Shown piece by piece: positions 1-7,800 of a stretch of 13,954 bases of DNA. The translations under genes were made by a program, and so were the position numbers. The notes beneath the pieces are model-generated. The model made no database searches, was not told the DNA's origin, and was given only the letters and a program-made list of their open reading frames with translations. Source of the stretch: CAYJFX01 sp964370315 (GTDB lineage Bacteria; Spirochaetota; Spirochaetia; Treponematales; Treponemataceae); contig CAYJIS010000050.1 in the NCBI GenBank assembly GCA_964370315.1, forward strand, positions 1 to 13,954, written 5' to 3'. Position 1 is the stretch's first letter; every line of letters begins with the position of its first letter.

Positions 1-708
1 AATAGATTTATTGCAGCAGTTAGAAATCTATTTGCCTATTTAACAAGATTTGATTATATTAAGAGTAATATAGCATTGGAGTTAAAGACGGTAAAAAGCC
101 AAGTACGCGTCCCTCATTTTTTAAGTGATGCTGAAGCAGTTCAACTATGTACTCTTCCATCTCAAAAAGATTTGTTATGGGCCTCGCGAGATTTAGCATT
201 ATTTGAAATGTTATATTCTTCAGGTTGTCGTGTATCAGAAATTGCAGGTATTTGCTTAGCAGATATTAGTTCAAAAGGTGATTCTGCACTAGTTACAGGA
301 AAGGGGAAAAAAGATAGGAGAGTATTTTTTTCACATGAAGCAACACAGGCTTTGATTAATTATCTTGTAGAGCGAAAAACAAAGTTAATAGCCTTACAAA
401 AAGAGACAAATGCTCTAAGAGGTACAAATAAGCTCTTTATAAACAAAAAGGGCACTGAGCTCACACCAAGGGGAATACGCTTTATTTTGAGCCGTTATTC
501 TTCTGTGGAGGGCATAAATAAGCATGTTCACCCTCATGTATTCCGTCATAGCTTTGCTACGACGATGATTTCGCAGGGTGCAGATATAAGAAGTGTGCAA
601 GAGATGCTTGGGCATGCAAGTATTTCAACAACACAGAGGTATACTCATGTTACCTCAGAGTCACTTCGAAAATTATATAAACAAGCGCACCCACACGGAG
701 GGAGTTAA
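1..708 (+). CDS. xerC: Tyrosine recombinase XerC/XerD family, 5' end cut off by the window
   Basis: The reading frame is open from base 1, and the first 25 codons continue a typical Xer N-terminal SAM-like DNA-binding helix (AVRNLFAYLTRF), so the gene begins before the window. A TTG at 76 is an internal Leu codon, not the start. About 235 residues of a usual ~300 are present. Catalytic residues of the family are visible: Arg in SSGCRVSEIAG (codon at 229), Lys in GKGKKDRRVF, the His-x-x-Arg pair in HPHVFRHSFAT, His in LGHASISTTQ, and the nucleophile Tyr in RYTHV. Xer proteins resolve chromosome dimers at dif with a partner recombinase. The following hslVU genes mirror the codV-clpQ-clpY order of Bacillus subtilis, which favours a housekeeping XerC role over a phage integrase. 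XerC and XerD cannot be told apart here. The stop codon TAA lies within a repeat tract. Confidence 0.88.
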   Translation, partial: NRFIAAVRNLFAYLTRFDYIKSNIALELKTVKSQVRVPHFLSDAEAVQLCTLPSQKDLLWASRDLALFEMLYSSGCRVSEIAGICLADISSKGDSALVTGKGKKDRRVFFSHEATQALINYLVERKTKLIALQKETNALRGTNKLFINKKGTELTPRGIRFILSRYSSVEGINKHVHPHVFRHSFATTMISQGADIRSVQEMLGHASISTTQRYTHVTSESLRKLYKQAHPHGGS

Positions 709-779
709 TTACTAATTAATGATGTGAGAGAAAAGATATAGGGAAGTAATGTATAATGTACAATTGATAATGTATAATG
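706..779. repeat. Repeat tract at the xer stop codon, with a 12-bp direct repeat
   Basis: The tract begins with TTAATTACTAATTAA, which includes the xer stop codon and resembles the tracts at 7801 and 13773. It goes on to two exact copies of TAATGTATAATG at 747-758 and 768-779, with a period of 21. Each copy contains a TATAAT string. No good -35 box sits 16-18 nt upstream of either, so I do not call promoters. No coding sequence is supported here; a minus-strand ORF across it is a repeat artefact. Confidence 0.55.
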
Positions 780-786
780 ATGGGAG

Positions 787-823
787 AGCCCTTACTGTCA
801 TCCTGAGCGTAGTCGAAGGATCT
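787..823. repeat. Dispersed intergenic repeat unit, copy 1
   Basis: The unit reads GAGCC, then CTTACTGTCAT, then CCTGAGCGTAGTCGAAGGATCT. Its ends ATCCT (800-804) and AGGAT (817-821) can pair as a short hairpin. A related unit with the same flanks lies at 7836-7874. The sequence resembles a repeat string commonly seen between genes in many bacterial genomes; this is recollection, not a search result. It separates the recombinase from hslV. Confidence 0.55.
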
Positions 824-923
824 ATATTTAAATAAAACGTAGCATTCTTGATGCTTGTTGGAGATAACAAGAATATAAAAGAAAAATGTTCAATAAATAA
901 TTGTAAATTACAAAGGAAATAAA

Positions 924-1463
924 ATGGCTGAGAAAATAAGAAGTACAACCGTTATTGCAGTTAAAAAAGATGGCAAAGTTGCAATGGCAGCTGATGGGCA
1001 AGTTTCTATGGGAAACACAATCATGAAGGGTAATGCAAAAAAACTACGTTCTACATATGGTGGAAAAGTAATAGCTGGATTTGCAGGATCTACGGCTGAT
1101 GCACTGAATTTATTTGATAAATTTGAGTTAAAACTACAAGAATACTCAGGTGATATTTTGCGAAGTTCGGTTGAGCTTGCAAAAATTTGGAGAACCGATA
1201 AGGCACTTAGAAACTTAGAAGCACTTTTGCTTGTAGCTGATAAAGATAAAATATTACTTGTTTCAGGAACAGGTGATGTAATAGAACCTGAAGGAGATAC
1301 ATTGGCAATTGGATCTGGAGGAAACTATGCATATGCTGCTTCACTTGCATATTTAGAATCATCTGATTTAAGTGCATTAGAAATTGCAAAAAAAAGTTTA
1401 AAAATAGCAGGCGATATTTGTATTTATACAAATGATACGATTACAACATTGGAGATAGAATGA
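924..1463 (+). CDS. hslV: ATP-dependent protease subunit HslV (ClpQ)
   Basis: HslV is the proteolytic core of the cytoplasmic HslVU protease, an N-terminal threonine hydrolase that forms a double hexamer and degrades proteins unfolded by HslU. The 179-residue product has the expected length. Compared with the E. coli protein, MAEKIRS precedes the Thr-Thr pair, so Thr8 would be the nucleophile exposed after removal of a 7-residue propeptide. Asp24 in AADGQ and Lys40 in KGNAKK correspond to the active-site Asp17 and Lys33 of the mature enzyme. Other family motifs are VIAGFAGSTADA, LRNLEALL, AIGSGGNYA and ICIYTND. The ATG at 924 has an AAAGGA ribosome site 6 nt upstream. The stop overlaps the hslU start in ATGA, which indicates translational coupling. 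No convincing promoter was found in the repeat-rich spacer upstream. Confidence 0.97.
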   Translation: MAEKIRSTTVIAVKKDGKVAMAADGQVSMGNTIMKGNAKKLRSTYGGKVIAGFAGSTADALNLFDKFELKLQEYSGDILRSSVELAKIWRTDKALRNLEALLLVADKDKILLVSGTGDVIEPEGDTLAIGSGGNYAYAASLAYLESSDLSALEIAKKSLKIAGDICIYTNDTITTLEIE

Positions 1464-2929
1464 TAGACGCGTTAAAAGATGCCCTTACCCCTAAACAAAT
1501 AGTTGCAGAATTAGATACGTACATAATTGGACAAAAAAATGCAAAAAAATCTGTTGCTGTAGCATTAAGAAATAGAACAAGAAGGCTTACACTCGCAAAT
1601 GAAGTTAGAGATGAGATTGCACCAAAAAACATATTAATGATAGGACCAACAGGGGTTGGAAAAACAGAAATAGCCCGACGTTTAGCAAAGCTTTGTAAAG
1701 CGCCTTTTATTAAAGTAGAAGCAACAAAGTATACAGAAGTAGGTTACGTAGGTAGAGATGTTGAGTCAATGGTTCGTGACCTTATGACTGTCGGAATTAA
1801 GATGGTTAAAGATGAAATGCAAGAGCATCTTAAAGCAGAAGCTGCCGCTTATGTAGAAGAAGATTTACTTGACTTGCTTCTTCCAGGTAGTAGAAAAAAA
1901 GATGAAAAGGATAACCAAAAAGATCCATCATTTGGAGGTTTTTTGCCCACAACTATTTTTGGAGGGGTTGCATCCGAAAGCAAAACAGAAGATAAAAAAA
2001 CTGATACCTTAACCGAGTCTCAAAGAGCTGAAAAAGAAGCCCAAGATATAAGTACTCGTGAAAAATTTCGAGCAATGCTTAAAGAAGGAAAACTCGAAGA
2101 AAGGGAAGTTGAAGTAACCGTACAAAAAAAAGCACCTAGTTCTCCTATGGAGCTTGTTGTTGGTGTTGGATCTTCAGATATTGGAGGGGCACTGCAAGAT
2201 GCTCTATCTATGATGGGTGGTCCAAAAAGCAAAAAGAAAAAGGTCACGATTGCAGAAGCCAGAGAAATATTAACAGAAGAACATTTAGATAGAATGATAG
2301 ACCCTGATAAAATTGCAGATATTGCAAAAGATAGGGTAGAACAATCTGGAATTATATTTATTGATGAAATTGATAAAATTGCAGTTTCGGCTTCTGGCAG
2401 AGATGGGGGTGTTTCTAGAGAAGGTGTACAACGTGATATTCTTCCTATTGTTGAAGGATCAACCGTTAATACAAGACAAGGAACTGTGGATACAACACAC
2501 ATTCTTTTTATTGCTGCTGGAGCTTTTAATTTATCAAAGCCCTCAGATTTAATTCCTGAATTACAAGGGCGATTTCCACTTCGAGTTGAGCTTGACTCAT
2601 TGCTCGCAGAAGATTTTAAGAGGATTCTAACAGAACCTAAAAATGCTTTAACGAGCCAGTATAAACAACTACTTGAAACAGAAGGAGTAACTATTACTTT
2701 TACTGATGAGGCAATAAACACCATGAGTGTACTCGCAGCAGATGTCAATGCTAATGTTGAAAATATTGGTGCGAGGCGACTCCATACAATCATGGAAAAT
2801 ATTTTGGAAGATTTATCTTTTGAAGCTGATGAGCATGCTGGTGAAACAATTGAAATTACAACTGAGTATGTTAATGATAAATTAAAAGATATTGTGCAAA
2901 ACCAAGATTTATCAAAATATATTTTGTAG
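1460..2929 (+). CDS. hslU: ATP-dependent protease ATPase subunit HslU (ClpY)
   Basis: HslU is the AAA+ unfoldase that caps HslV and feeds it substrates. Visible elements in order: N-terminal TPKQIVAELDTYIIGQ; Walker A GPTGVGKT at residues 62-69; pore loop GYVG at 95-98; a long I-domain from about 110 to 285; Walker B IFIDEID with Asp302-Glu303; an arginine in GRFP at 371 (arginine-finger region); sensor-2 Arg439 in GARRLHTIME; and the C-terminal tail DLSKYIL, which docks into HslV. The product has 489 residues against 443 in E. coli. The extra length appears to lie in a charged Lys/Asp/Glu-rich stretch of the I-domain around 143-200. Start ATG 1460 overlaps the hslV stop and is preceded by GGAGA 5 nt away. 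The unit ends at the terminator 2936-2965. Confidence 0.97.
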   Translation: MIDALKDALTPKQIVAELDTYIIGQKNAKKSVAVALRNRTRRLTLANEVRDEIAPKNILMIGPTGVGKTEIARRLAKLCKAPFIKVEATKYTEVGYVGRDVESMVRDLMTVGIKMVKDEMQEHLKAEAAAYVEEDLLDLLLPGSRKKDEKDNQKDPSFGGFLPTTIFGGVASESKTEDKKTDTLTESQRAEKEAQDISTREKFRAMLKEGKLEEREVEVTVQKKAPSSPMELVVGVGSSDIGGALQDALSMMGGPKSKKKKVTIAEAREILTEEHLDRMIDPDKIADIAKDRVEQSGIIFIDEIDKIAVSASGRDGGVSREGVQRDILPIVEGSTVNTRQGTVDTTHILFIAAGAFNLSKPSDLIPELQGRFPLRVELDSLLAEDFKRILTEPKNALTSQYKQLLETEGVTITFTDEAINTMSVLAADVNANVENIGARRLHTIMENILEDLSFEADEHAGETIEITTEYVNDKLKDIVQNQDLSKYIL

Positions 2930-2935
2930 TTATAT

Positions 2936-2965
2936 AAAAGGTTGCCTAAAAGGGCAGCCTTTTTT
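2936..2965 (+). terminator. Rho-independent terminator of hslVU
   Basis: The arms 2936-2946 (AAAAGGTTGCC) and 2953-2963 (GGCAGCCTTTT) pair over 11 bp with one G-U, around a 6-nt loop, and run into a T tract at 2960-2965. It lies 7 nt after the hslU stop. Confidence 0.9.
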
Positions 2966-3002
2966 GTCTCTATTTATTTGATTAAACAAATTATAAAAGA
3001 GC

Positions 3003-3031
3003 TTGACATGATTACATTTTAGTAGTATAAG
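3003..3031 (+). promoter_or_regulatory. Sigma70-type promoter of the sensor phosphodiesterase gene
   Basis: TTGACA at 3003-3008, a 17-bp spacer, then TATAAG at 3026-3031. The predicted start is near 3038, giving a leader of about 90 nt before the gene. It lies just after the hslU terminator, so the downstream gene is a separate unit. Confidence 0.75.
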
Positions 3032-3066
3032 TAAACCATAAAAAATGTGATGAGGAAGAGGACCAA

Positions 3067-3090
3067 ATGAGGATATATTTAAAAAAATAA
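3067..3090 (+). CDS. Possible 7-codon leader peptide (MRIYLKK)
   Basis: An ATG at 3067 follows a strong purine-rich ribosome site (GAGGAAGAGG, 3052-3061) and opens a 7-codon frame ending in TAA at 3088. It sits in the leader between the promoter at 3003 and the large sensor gene. Its ribosome site is better than that of the main gene. It could tune translation or transcription downstream; no attenuator hairpin is evident. It may simply be chance. Confidence 0.3.
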   Translation: MRIYLKK

Positions 3091-3127
3091 AAAGTACTAA
3101 CTATGTCTTAGTATGCAGGGGTCACTC

Positions 3128-6055
3128 ATGAGACTAAAAAAACTTAATTTATTGGTTTTGAATTTAGTTTTTTTCTCGGTTCTGAATCTTTTTTCTCTAG
3201 AAAAAACAGAAATTATAAGGGTTGGATATCAGCCCAAAGACGACTTAGTTTTAAACATAGAAAAACTTACTAACAAAGGTTTTGGCTATGATGTGTTAAA
3301 GAAAGTTGAAGAGCTAAGTAATTTACGATTTGAATTTATTGAAATTAAAGGAGACCCCTTTGATGCTTTAGATAATGATATTGTAGATATTATAGGCCTT
3401 TATTTTTATACAGAAGACAGAGCAAAGAAGTATTTATTCCTTGAAACCCCGTTAAATGAAGTTCAAATGTCTCTTATATCAAAAGATACATTGAATATTC
3501 CTTATTCCAATCCTGAAAGTATTAACGGAAAAACAGTTGCAACTTATTATCAAAATCCTGCAAACGAAGAGTTAGATTCATATCTGAGTGAACATACTAT
3601 ATCCGTTGAGTATATGAAAGGAAATTTTCACGATTATGATGAAGTTGATGCTGACTTATACATGCATTACTCCTCTTACGATATAGATGAAAACTACGTA
3701 AACATTTTAAATTTTTCTAAGCGCTTTACCTTCTTTGTTTCTACATATGGAAATGAAGCGATGATGGAAACTTTAAATGATGGTATCCGCGAAATTGTAA
3801 ATAATGAAAGTGGTTATATCCTTGAGCTTAAAAATAAGTATTTTAGAGATTCTTATCATTTATTCCAAAGAAACCTCACAGCTGACGAGCTAACAGTACT
3901 ACGTTCAAGAGTATTAAAGGTTGCATATGAGGAAAATCATAGACCAATTACATACAAAGATTCCAATGGAAAAGCAGCTGGTGCTACAGTAGCAATCATG
4001 GATATGTTAAGTAAGATGTATGGTTTTACTGTAGAATACTATGGGTATTCTAATGCGAGTACTGAATCATTACCTGATGATATTGATATAGTTATTTCGG
4101 CAATTGGAGATCAAAAATTTATTCTAGATAATTTTAAATTGAGTGAATCCTTTTATGATATGCAATTTTTAGCAATATTGCCGCAAAGTCTTAGTAATGA
4201 CGCGGTGACTCTTGAATCTTATTGGAATAAAATTGCAAAAATTGGAATGCTAGAATATTATAATGTAGATAAAAATACTCATTTATACGGTGTTCCACAA
4301 ATGAGTATTGAAAATTTTGATACACTTGAACTACTTTTGGAAGCCTATGAGAAAGAGCATATTGATGTTGCTATTATTACGCAGAGTGGATTAAGTTATG
4401 CTAATTCATTTTTAATGGATTCTACACCTCGTTTTTACCCTTCAGAGTTTAACCATAGTTTTTCTTTTGGTGTAGCTAATACTATTGCCTCAGAATATAT
4501 TCCACTATTTAATGTAATGCTTGATAAAATATCCGTAGAACAGTATGAAGAAATATTTTTTAATAATACGAATACATATGTATACAAAAAGACTATCATG
4601 CGTATGATATTGAACTACTGGCATTATTTTGTGATCGTAATTTTACTGATAGTTATTGTAGTTCGCACGTATAATACTCGGCAAAAGAAAAGTGCACAAG
4701 AAGCACTTATAGAAGCGTATAGTACTGATTTTTTAACAGGTTTTATGACAATGGATAAATTTAGTAAAACTATGCAAGAAGTGCTGAGTCATGCAAATAA
4801 TAATGAATATGAGCTTATTTCTTTTGATATAGATATGTTTAAGACAATTAATATGTATTTTAGCAGCAAAAAAGGTGAAGAAGTAATTTTGGAAATTTCA
4901 AATGCATTAAAAACATTATTTGAAAACAAAACAGCTTATTTCACCCGAAATACAGGTGAGCATTTTTTAATATTACGTAAAGTTGACACAGCTATATCAA
5001 TGGAAAAAATTTATTTTGATAATATTTTACCTCGTTTAACTAAGGTTCTTGGAAATAAATTTAATTTTACTATGTCTTTTGGTAGTGTACTAATTGAGAA
5101 TCAGAATGAAAAAATTTCGGCTATTATTGGATATGCTGATGCAGCTAGGGTGTATGGCAAAAACAAGCATGAAAATACTTTTTATACATTTGATGATACA
5201 ATGAGAAAAGACTTTAATAATAAATTGTCTGTAACCCTACGAATGGAGCAGGCATTGCTCGAAAGTGAATTTGTTGTAGTTTTACAGCCTAAAATTAATT
5301 TTAAAAATCTTAAAGTTGACGGTGCTGAAGCCTTAGTCCGATGGCGGCCAAATGATGGAGAGCAAATTTATCCTGATGCTTTTATTCCTATTCTTGAAAA
5401 AAATGGATTTATTTTTCAACTAGATATGTGTGTATTAGAAGATGTATGCAAATTTCTTGTCGACAATCAAAGTGTATTCGATATTCCACGTATTTCTGTA
5501 AACCTTTCTGCAGTTTCTGTTCTAAATGATTATTTAGATCAGCAAATTTGTGATATTACATCGAGATATGGACTAAAGCCTAGTCAAATTGAATTAGAAG
5601 TAACAGAAAGTGCAATTATTGGAAATGAGCAGAGATTTGTTGCTAAAGTAAATAAAATGAAGTCTTTAGGATTTTTAATTTCTATTGATGACTTTGGAGC
5701 AGGGGTTTCATCTTTGAATAGATTAGGCTCAATTAAAGCCGATGTATTAAAACTTGATAAAGCTTTTTTTGATGCAGTAGATAGCGAAGAAAAAATGGTT
5801 GTTGTTGTTGCCGATGTAATTAAGATGGCAAAAGGTTTAGAAATGTCGGTAGTTGCAGAAGGTGTAGAAACACTTAAGCAAGCCCAATGGCTTAAAGGGC
5901 TAGAATGCGATTATGCACAAGGCTACTTTTTTGAAAAACCCATGGAAAAGGGTGAATTTCTTAATTTACTAAAAAGCAAAAAGTCATATGGTTTAGAAGA
6001 CACCTCTCCAAAGAGTCCTACAGGCCTTTTTGATTTTGGATTAAATAGATATTAA
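3128..6055 (+). CDS. Membrane c-di-GMP phosphodiesterase: two periplasmic solute-binding domains, degenerate GGDEF, EAL
   Basis: I choose ATG 3128 (975 residues) over ATG 3113 because AGGGG lies 6 nt before it and the earlier ATG has no ribosome site. Numbering is from 3128. Residues 1-23 form a signal peptide (MRLKKLNLLVLNLVFFSVL). Two type 3 solute-binding domains follow, about 25-250 (from IIRVGYQPKDD) and 262-485 (from VLKVAYEENHRP). One membrane helix lies at about 494-516 (YFVIVILLIVIVV). The GGDEF domain at 530-690 is degenerate: the signature is TGEHF at 609-613 and the usual ND region reads NMYFSSKKG, so cyclase activity is unlikely. The EAL domain, 705-955, keeps Glu734-Ala735-Leu736 and the motifs VNLS, LEVTES, IDDFGAG, LKLDKAF, VAEGVET and QGYFFEKP, so it should hydrolyse c-di-GMP. 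The binding domains resemble amino-acid sensors; the ligand is unknown. Confidence 0.93.
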   Translation: MRLKKLNLLVLNLVFFSVLNLFSLEKTEIIRVGYQPKDDLVLNIEKLTNKGFGYDVLKKVEELSNLRFEFIEIKGDPFDALDNDIVDIIGLYFYTEDRAKKYLFLETPLNEVQMSLISKDTLNIPYSNPESINGKTVATYYQNPANEELDSYLSEHTISVEYMKGNFHDYDEVDADLYMHYSSYDIDENYVNILNFSKRFTFFVSTYGNEAMMETLNDGIREIVNNESGYILELKNKYFRDSYHLFQRNLTADELTVLRSRVLKVAYEENHRPITYKDSNGKAAGATVAIMDMLSKMYGFTVEYYGYSNASTESLPDDIDIVISAIGDQKFILDNFKLSESFYDMQFLAILPQSLSNDAVTLESYWNKIAKIGMLEYYNVDKNTHLYGVPQMSIENFDTLELLLEAYEKEHIDVAIITQSGLSYANSFLMDSTPRFYPSEFNHSFSFGVANTIASEYIPLFNVMLDKISVEQYEEIFFNNTNTYVYKKTIMRMILNYWHYFVIVILLIVIVVRTYNTRQKKSAQEALIEAYSTDFLTGFMTMDKFSKTMQEVLSHANNNEYELISFDIDMFKTINMYFSSKKGEEVILEISNALKTLFENKTAYFTRNTGEHFLILRKVDTAISMEKIYFDNILPRLTKVLGNKFNFTMSFGSVLIENQNEKISAIIGYADAARVYGKNKHENTFYTFDDTMRKDFNNKLSVTLRMEQALLESEFVVVLQPKINFKNLKVDGAEALVRWRPNDGEQIYPDAFIPILEKNGFIFQLDMCVLEDVCKFLVDNQSVFDIPRISVNLSAVSVLNDYLDQQICDITSRYGLKPSQIELEVTESAIIGNEQRFVAKVNKMKSLGFLISIDDFGAGVSSLNRLGSIKADVLKLDKAFFDAVDSEEKMVVVVADVIKMAKGLEMSVVAEGVETLKQAQWLKGLECDYAQGYFFEKPMEKGEFLNLLKSKKSYGLEDTSPKSPTGLFDFGLNRY

Positions 6056-6103
6056 CATGGTAATGTAGTCATTGTTGAATTCTTATTTTACTAAATATTT
6101 TCA

Positions 6104-6132
6104 TTGCGGATTATGAATTCCCATGTTATACT
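6104..6132 (+). promoter_or_regulatory. Promoter abutting the nucleoside kinase gene (leaderless)
   Basis: An extended -10, TGTTATACT, has its TATACT at 6127-6132, and a weak -35 TTGCGG at 6104-6109 lies 17 bp upstream. Only 6 nt separate the -10 from ATG 6139, so transcription should start on or next to the A of the start codon. No Shine-Dalgarno sequence precedes the gene, which agrees with a leaderless mRNA. Confidence 0.6.
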
Positions 6133-6138
6133 ATTGCT

Positions 6139-7791
6139 ATGAGTACATTTACAATTACATTTCCAAACAAACAAGGTATAAGAGTAGAGAGTGGTGCGAT
6201 TATAGGTGATTATATCGATTATTTTGATGCCGATAAAGAGTTAATAATTGCCGTTAAGATTAATAATGAAATCTGTTCTTTAGCTAGTTCCGTTGATTTT
6301 GATGCATATGTTGAACCAGTTTTAGTTGGTACCAGCGAAGGTTCTGGCGTCTATAGACGTTCTTTGTGCTTTGTGCTTGCAACAGCTGCCCACGAGGTAT
6401 TTGAAGGTACTCGCTTGGTTGTTGGTCACAGCTTAGGCTATAGTTATTATTATACAATTGACAGAGATGAATGTATTAGCAATGAAGAAATTCAATTATT
6501 AAAAGATAAAATGAGAGAAATCATTTCTCATGATTTATGTATTGGGCAAAGGATTGTTTCTTACAAAGAGGCGACAGAACTACTTGAAAAACTCGGACTC
6601 ACAGAAACAAGAAAGCAGTTGAACTATCTTGTTAGACGTAGTTATAAAATTAACTCTCTGAGAGATTTTTCAGATCTTTACTTTGGTCCACTATATCCAT
6701 CTACTGGAAAGTTAGAGTACTTTGATTTAGTAAAATATCAAGATGGGTTTTTACTACAATTTCCTTCAACATCAAGACCAAATCAAATTCAGGAACACAA
6801 AGATGTACCAGAACTGTTTAACGTCTATAAAAGATACAAAGATTGGGGAAAAACACTTGGTGTAACATCTGTAGCATCTCTAAATGAATTAATAGTTACT
6901 AAGTCAATAAAAGAATTTGTAAATATTACCGAAACACTACAAAATAAATGTATTGCAGATATTGCTGATACTATTCAAAAGAGGAAGGATATAAAGGTAA
7001 TATTAATAGCAGGCCCTTCAAGTTCTGGAAAAACAACTACATCCAAAAAACTTTCTATGCAGTTAAAAGTGTTGGGACTTACACCTCGTGTTATTGAACT
7101 TGATACATATTATGTTGGACGTGATAAAACACCGCTAGATGAAAAAGGACAGCCAGATTACGAATGTCTTGAAGCGCTTGCAGTGGAACAATTGAATAAA
7201 GACTTAGTTGACTTATTTGCTGGAAAAGAAATATCACTTCCAGCATATGATTTTAATGAAGGTAAACGCTATGATAGCGGTAAAAAAATGAAACTAGAAA
7301 AGAATGATATTCTAGTTTTAGAAGGTATTCATGGTCTTAATGATAATCTTACACCAGCAATACCTGTTAAAAATAAGTTTAAAATTTATCTTTCTGCCCT
7401 TACACAATTAAACTTAGATGATCATAATAGAATATCAACAAGTGATAATAGACTTGTGAGACGAATTGTTAGAGATTATAATTATCGAGGTAAGTCTGCA
7501 ATCGATACCATGCGTATGTGGGAAAATGTGCATAGAGGCGAGAGAGCCTACATATTCCCATATCAAAATAATGCAGATGTTATGCTTAATACAGCGCTCG
7601 ATTACGAACTTGCAGTACTAAAAGTGTATGCAGATCCTCTTTTGCGTTGTGTAACTCCGCTTGATAAAGAATATGATGAAGCTACAAGAATACTGAGGTT
7701 TTTAGATAATTTTGCCCCCATACCGGCCAACCTCGTACCGACACAGTCTATCATACGCGAGTTCATAGGTGGAAGTGATTTTAAATATTAG
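6139..7791 (+). CDS. Uridine kinase-like nucleoside kinase with ThrRS-like N-terminal half
   Basis: The C-terminal half (about 284-550) is a phosphoribulokinase/uridine kinase P-loop domain. It has Walker A GPSSSGKT at 292-299, VIELDTYYVGRD, PAYDFNEGKRYDSG, VLEGIHGLND, and RLVRRIVRDYNYRG. It probably phosphorylates a pyrimidine nucleoside in the cytoplasm. The N-terminal half looks like the TGS plus second-additional (SAD/editing) domains of threonyl-tRNA synthetase: MSTFTITFPNKQGIRVESG, AAHEVFEGTRLVVGHSLGY and DLYFGPLYPSTG. The editing residues are mostly lost: the first His of HxxxH is Ala (the second His, 85, remains), and the positions of the catalytic Cys and later His are Tyr181 and Leu185. 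This architecture is known in some spirochaetes, clostridia and Thermotoga, where the enzyme is annotated as nucleoside or uridine kinase. The exact substrate cannot be read from sequence. The gene is monocistronic, with a promoter directly at its ATG. Confidence 0.88.
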   Translation: MSTFTITFPNKQGIRVESGAIIGDYIDYFDADKELIIAVKINNEICSLASSVDFDAYVEPVLVGTSEGSGVYRRSLCFVLATAAHEVFEGTRLVVGHSLGYSYYYTIDRDECISNEEIQLLKDKMREIISHDLCIGQRIVSYKEATELLEKLGLTETRKQLNYLVRRSYKINSLRDFSDLYFGPLYPSTGKLEYFDLVKYQDGFLLQFPSTSRPNQIQEHKDVPELFNVYKRYKDWGKTLGVTSVASLNELIVTKSIKEFVNITETLQNKCIADIADTIQKRKDIKVILIAGPSSSGKTTTSKKLSMQLKVLGLTPRVIELDTYYVGRDKTPLDEKGQPDYECLEALAVEQLNKDLVDLFAGKEISLPAYDFNEGKRYDSGKKMKLEKNDILVLEGIHGLNDNLTPAIPVKNKFKIYLSALTQLNLDDHNRISTSDNRLVRRIVRDYNYRGKSAIDTMRMWENVHRGERAYIFPYQNNADVMLNTALDYELAVLKVYADPLLRCVTPLDKEYDEATRILRFLDNFAPIPANLVPTQSIIREFIGGSDFKY

Positions 7792-7800
7792 GGTAATGTC

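Noticed and set aside
1..708. Recombinase as a phage or island integrase, with an attachment site nearby
   Set aside because: No tRNA, phage genes or flanking direct repeats are visible, and linkage to hslVU favours a housekeeping Xer protein.
841..871. Stem-loop CTTGTT/AACAAG (854-871) as a terminator for xer
   Set aside because: The stem is short and A-T-rich, and no T run follows it.
712..948. Minus-strand ORF of 78 codons between xer and hslV
   Set aside because: Its middle is simply the translated intergenic repeat (a string such as DPSTTLRMT), it overlaps the hslV start, and it has no ribosome site.
2020..2793. Minus-strand ORF of 257 codons inside hslU
   Set aside because: It is the shadow of a strongly conserved AAA+ gene, with serine-rich composition typical of an antisense frame and no recognisable domain.
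3032..3112. c-di-GMP riboswitch before the phosphodiesterase gene
   Set aside because: The leader is about 90 nt and lacks the conserved riboswitch core sequences and paired helices; I see only micro-ORFs.
3113..3127. Upstream ATG at 3113 as start of the sensor gene
   Set aside because: It lacks a ribosome site, while ATG 3128 has AGGGG 6 nt upstream and gives a cleaner signal peptide.
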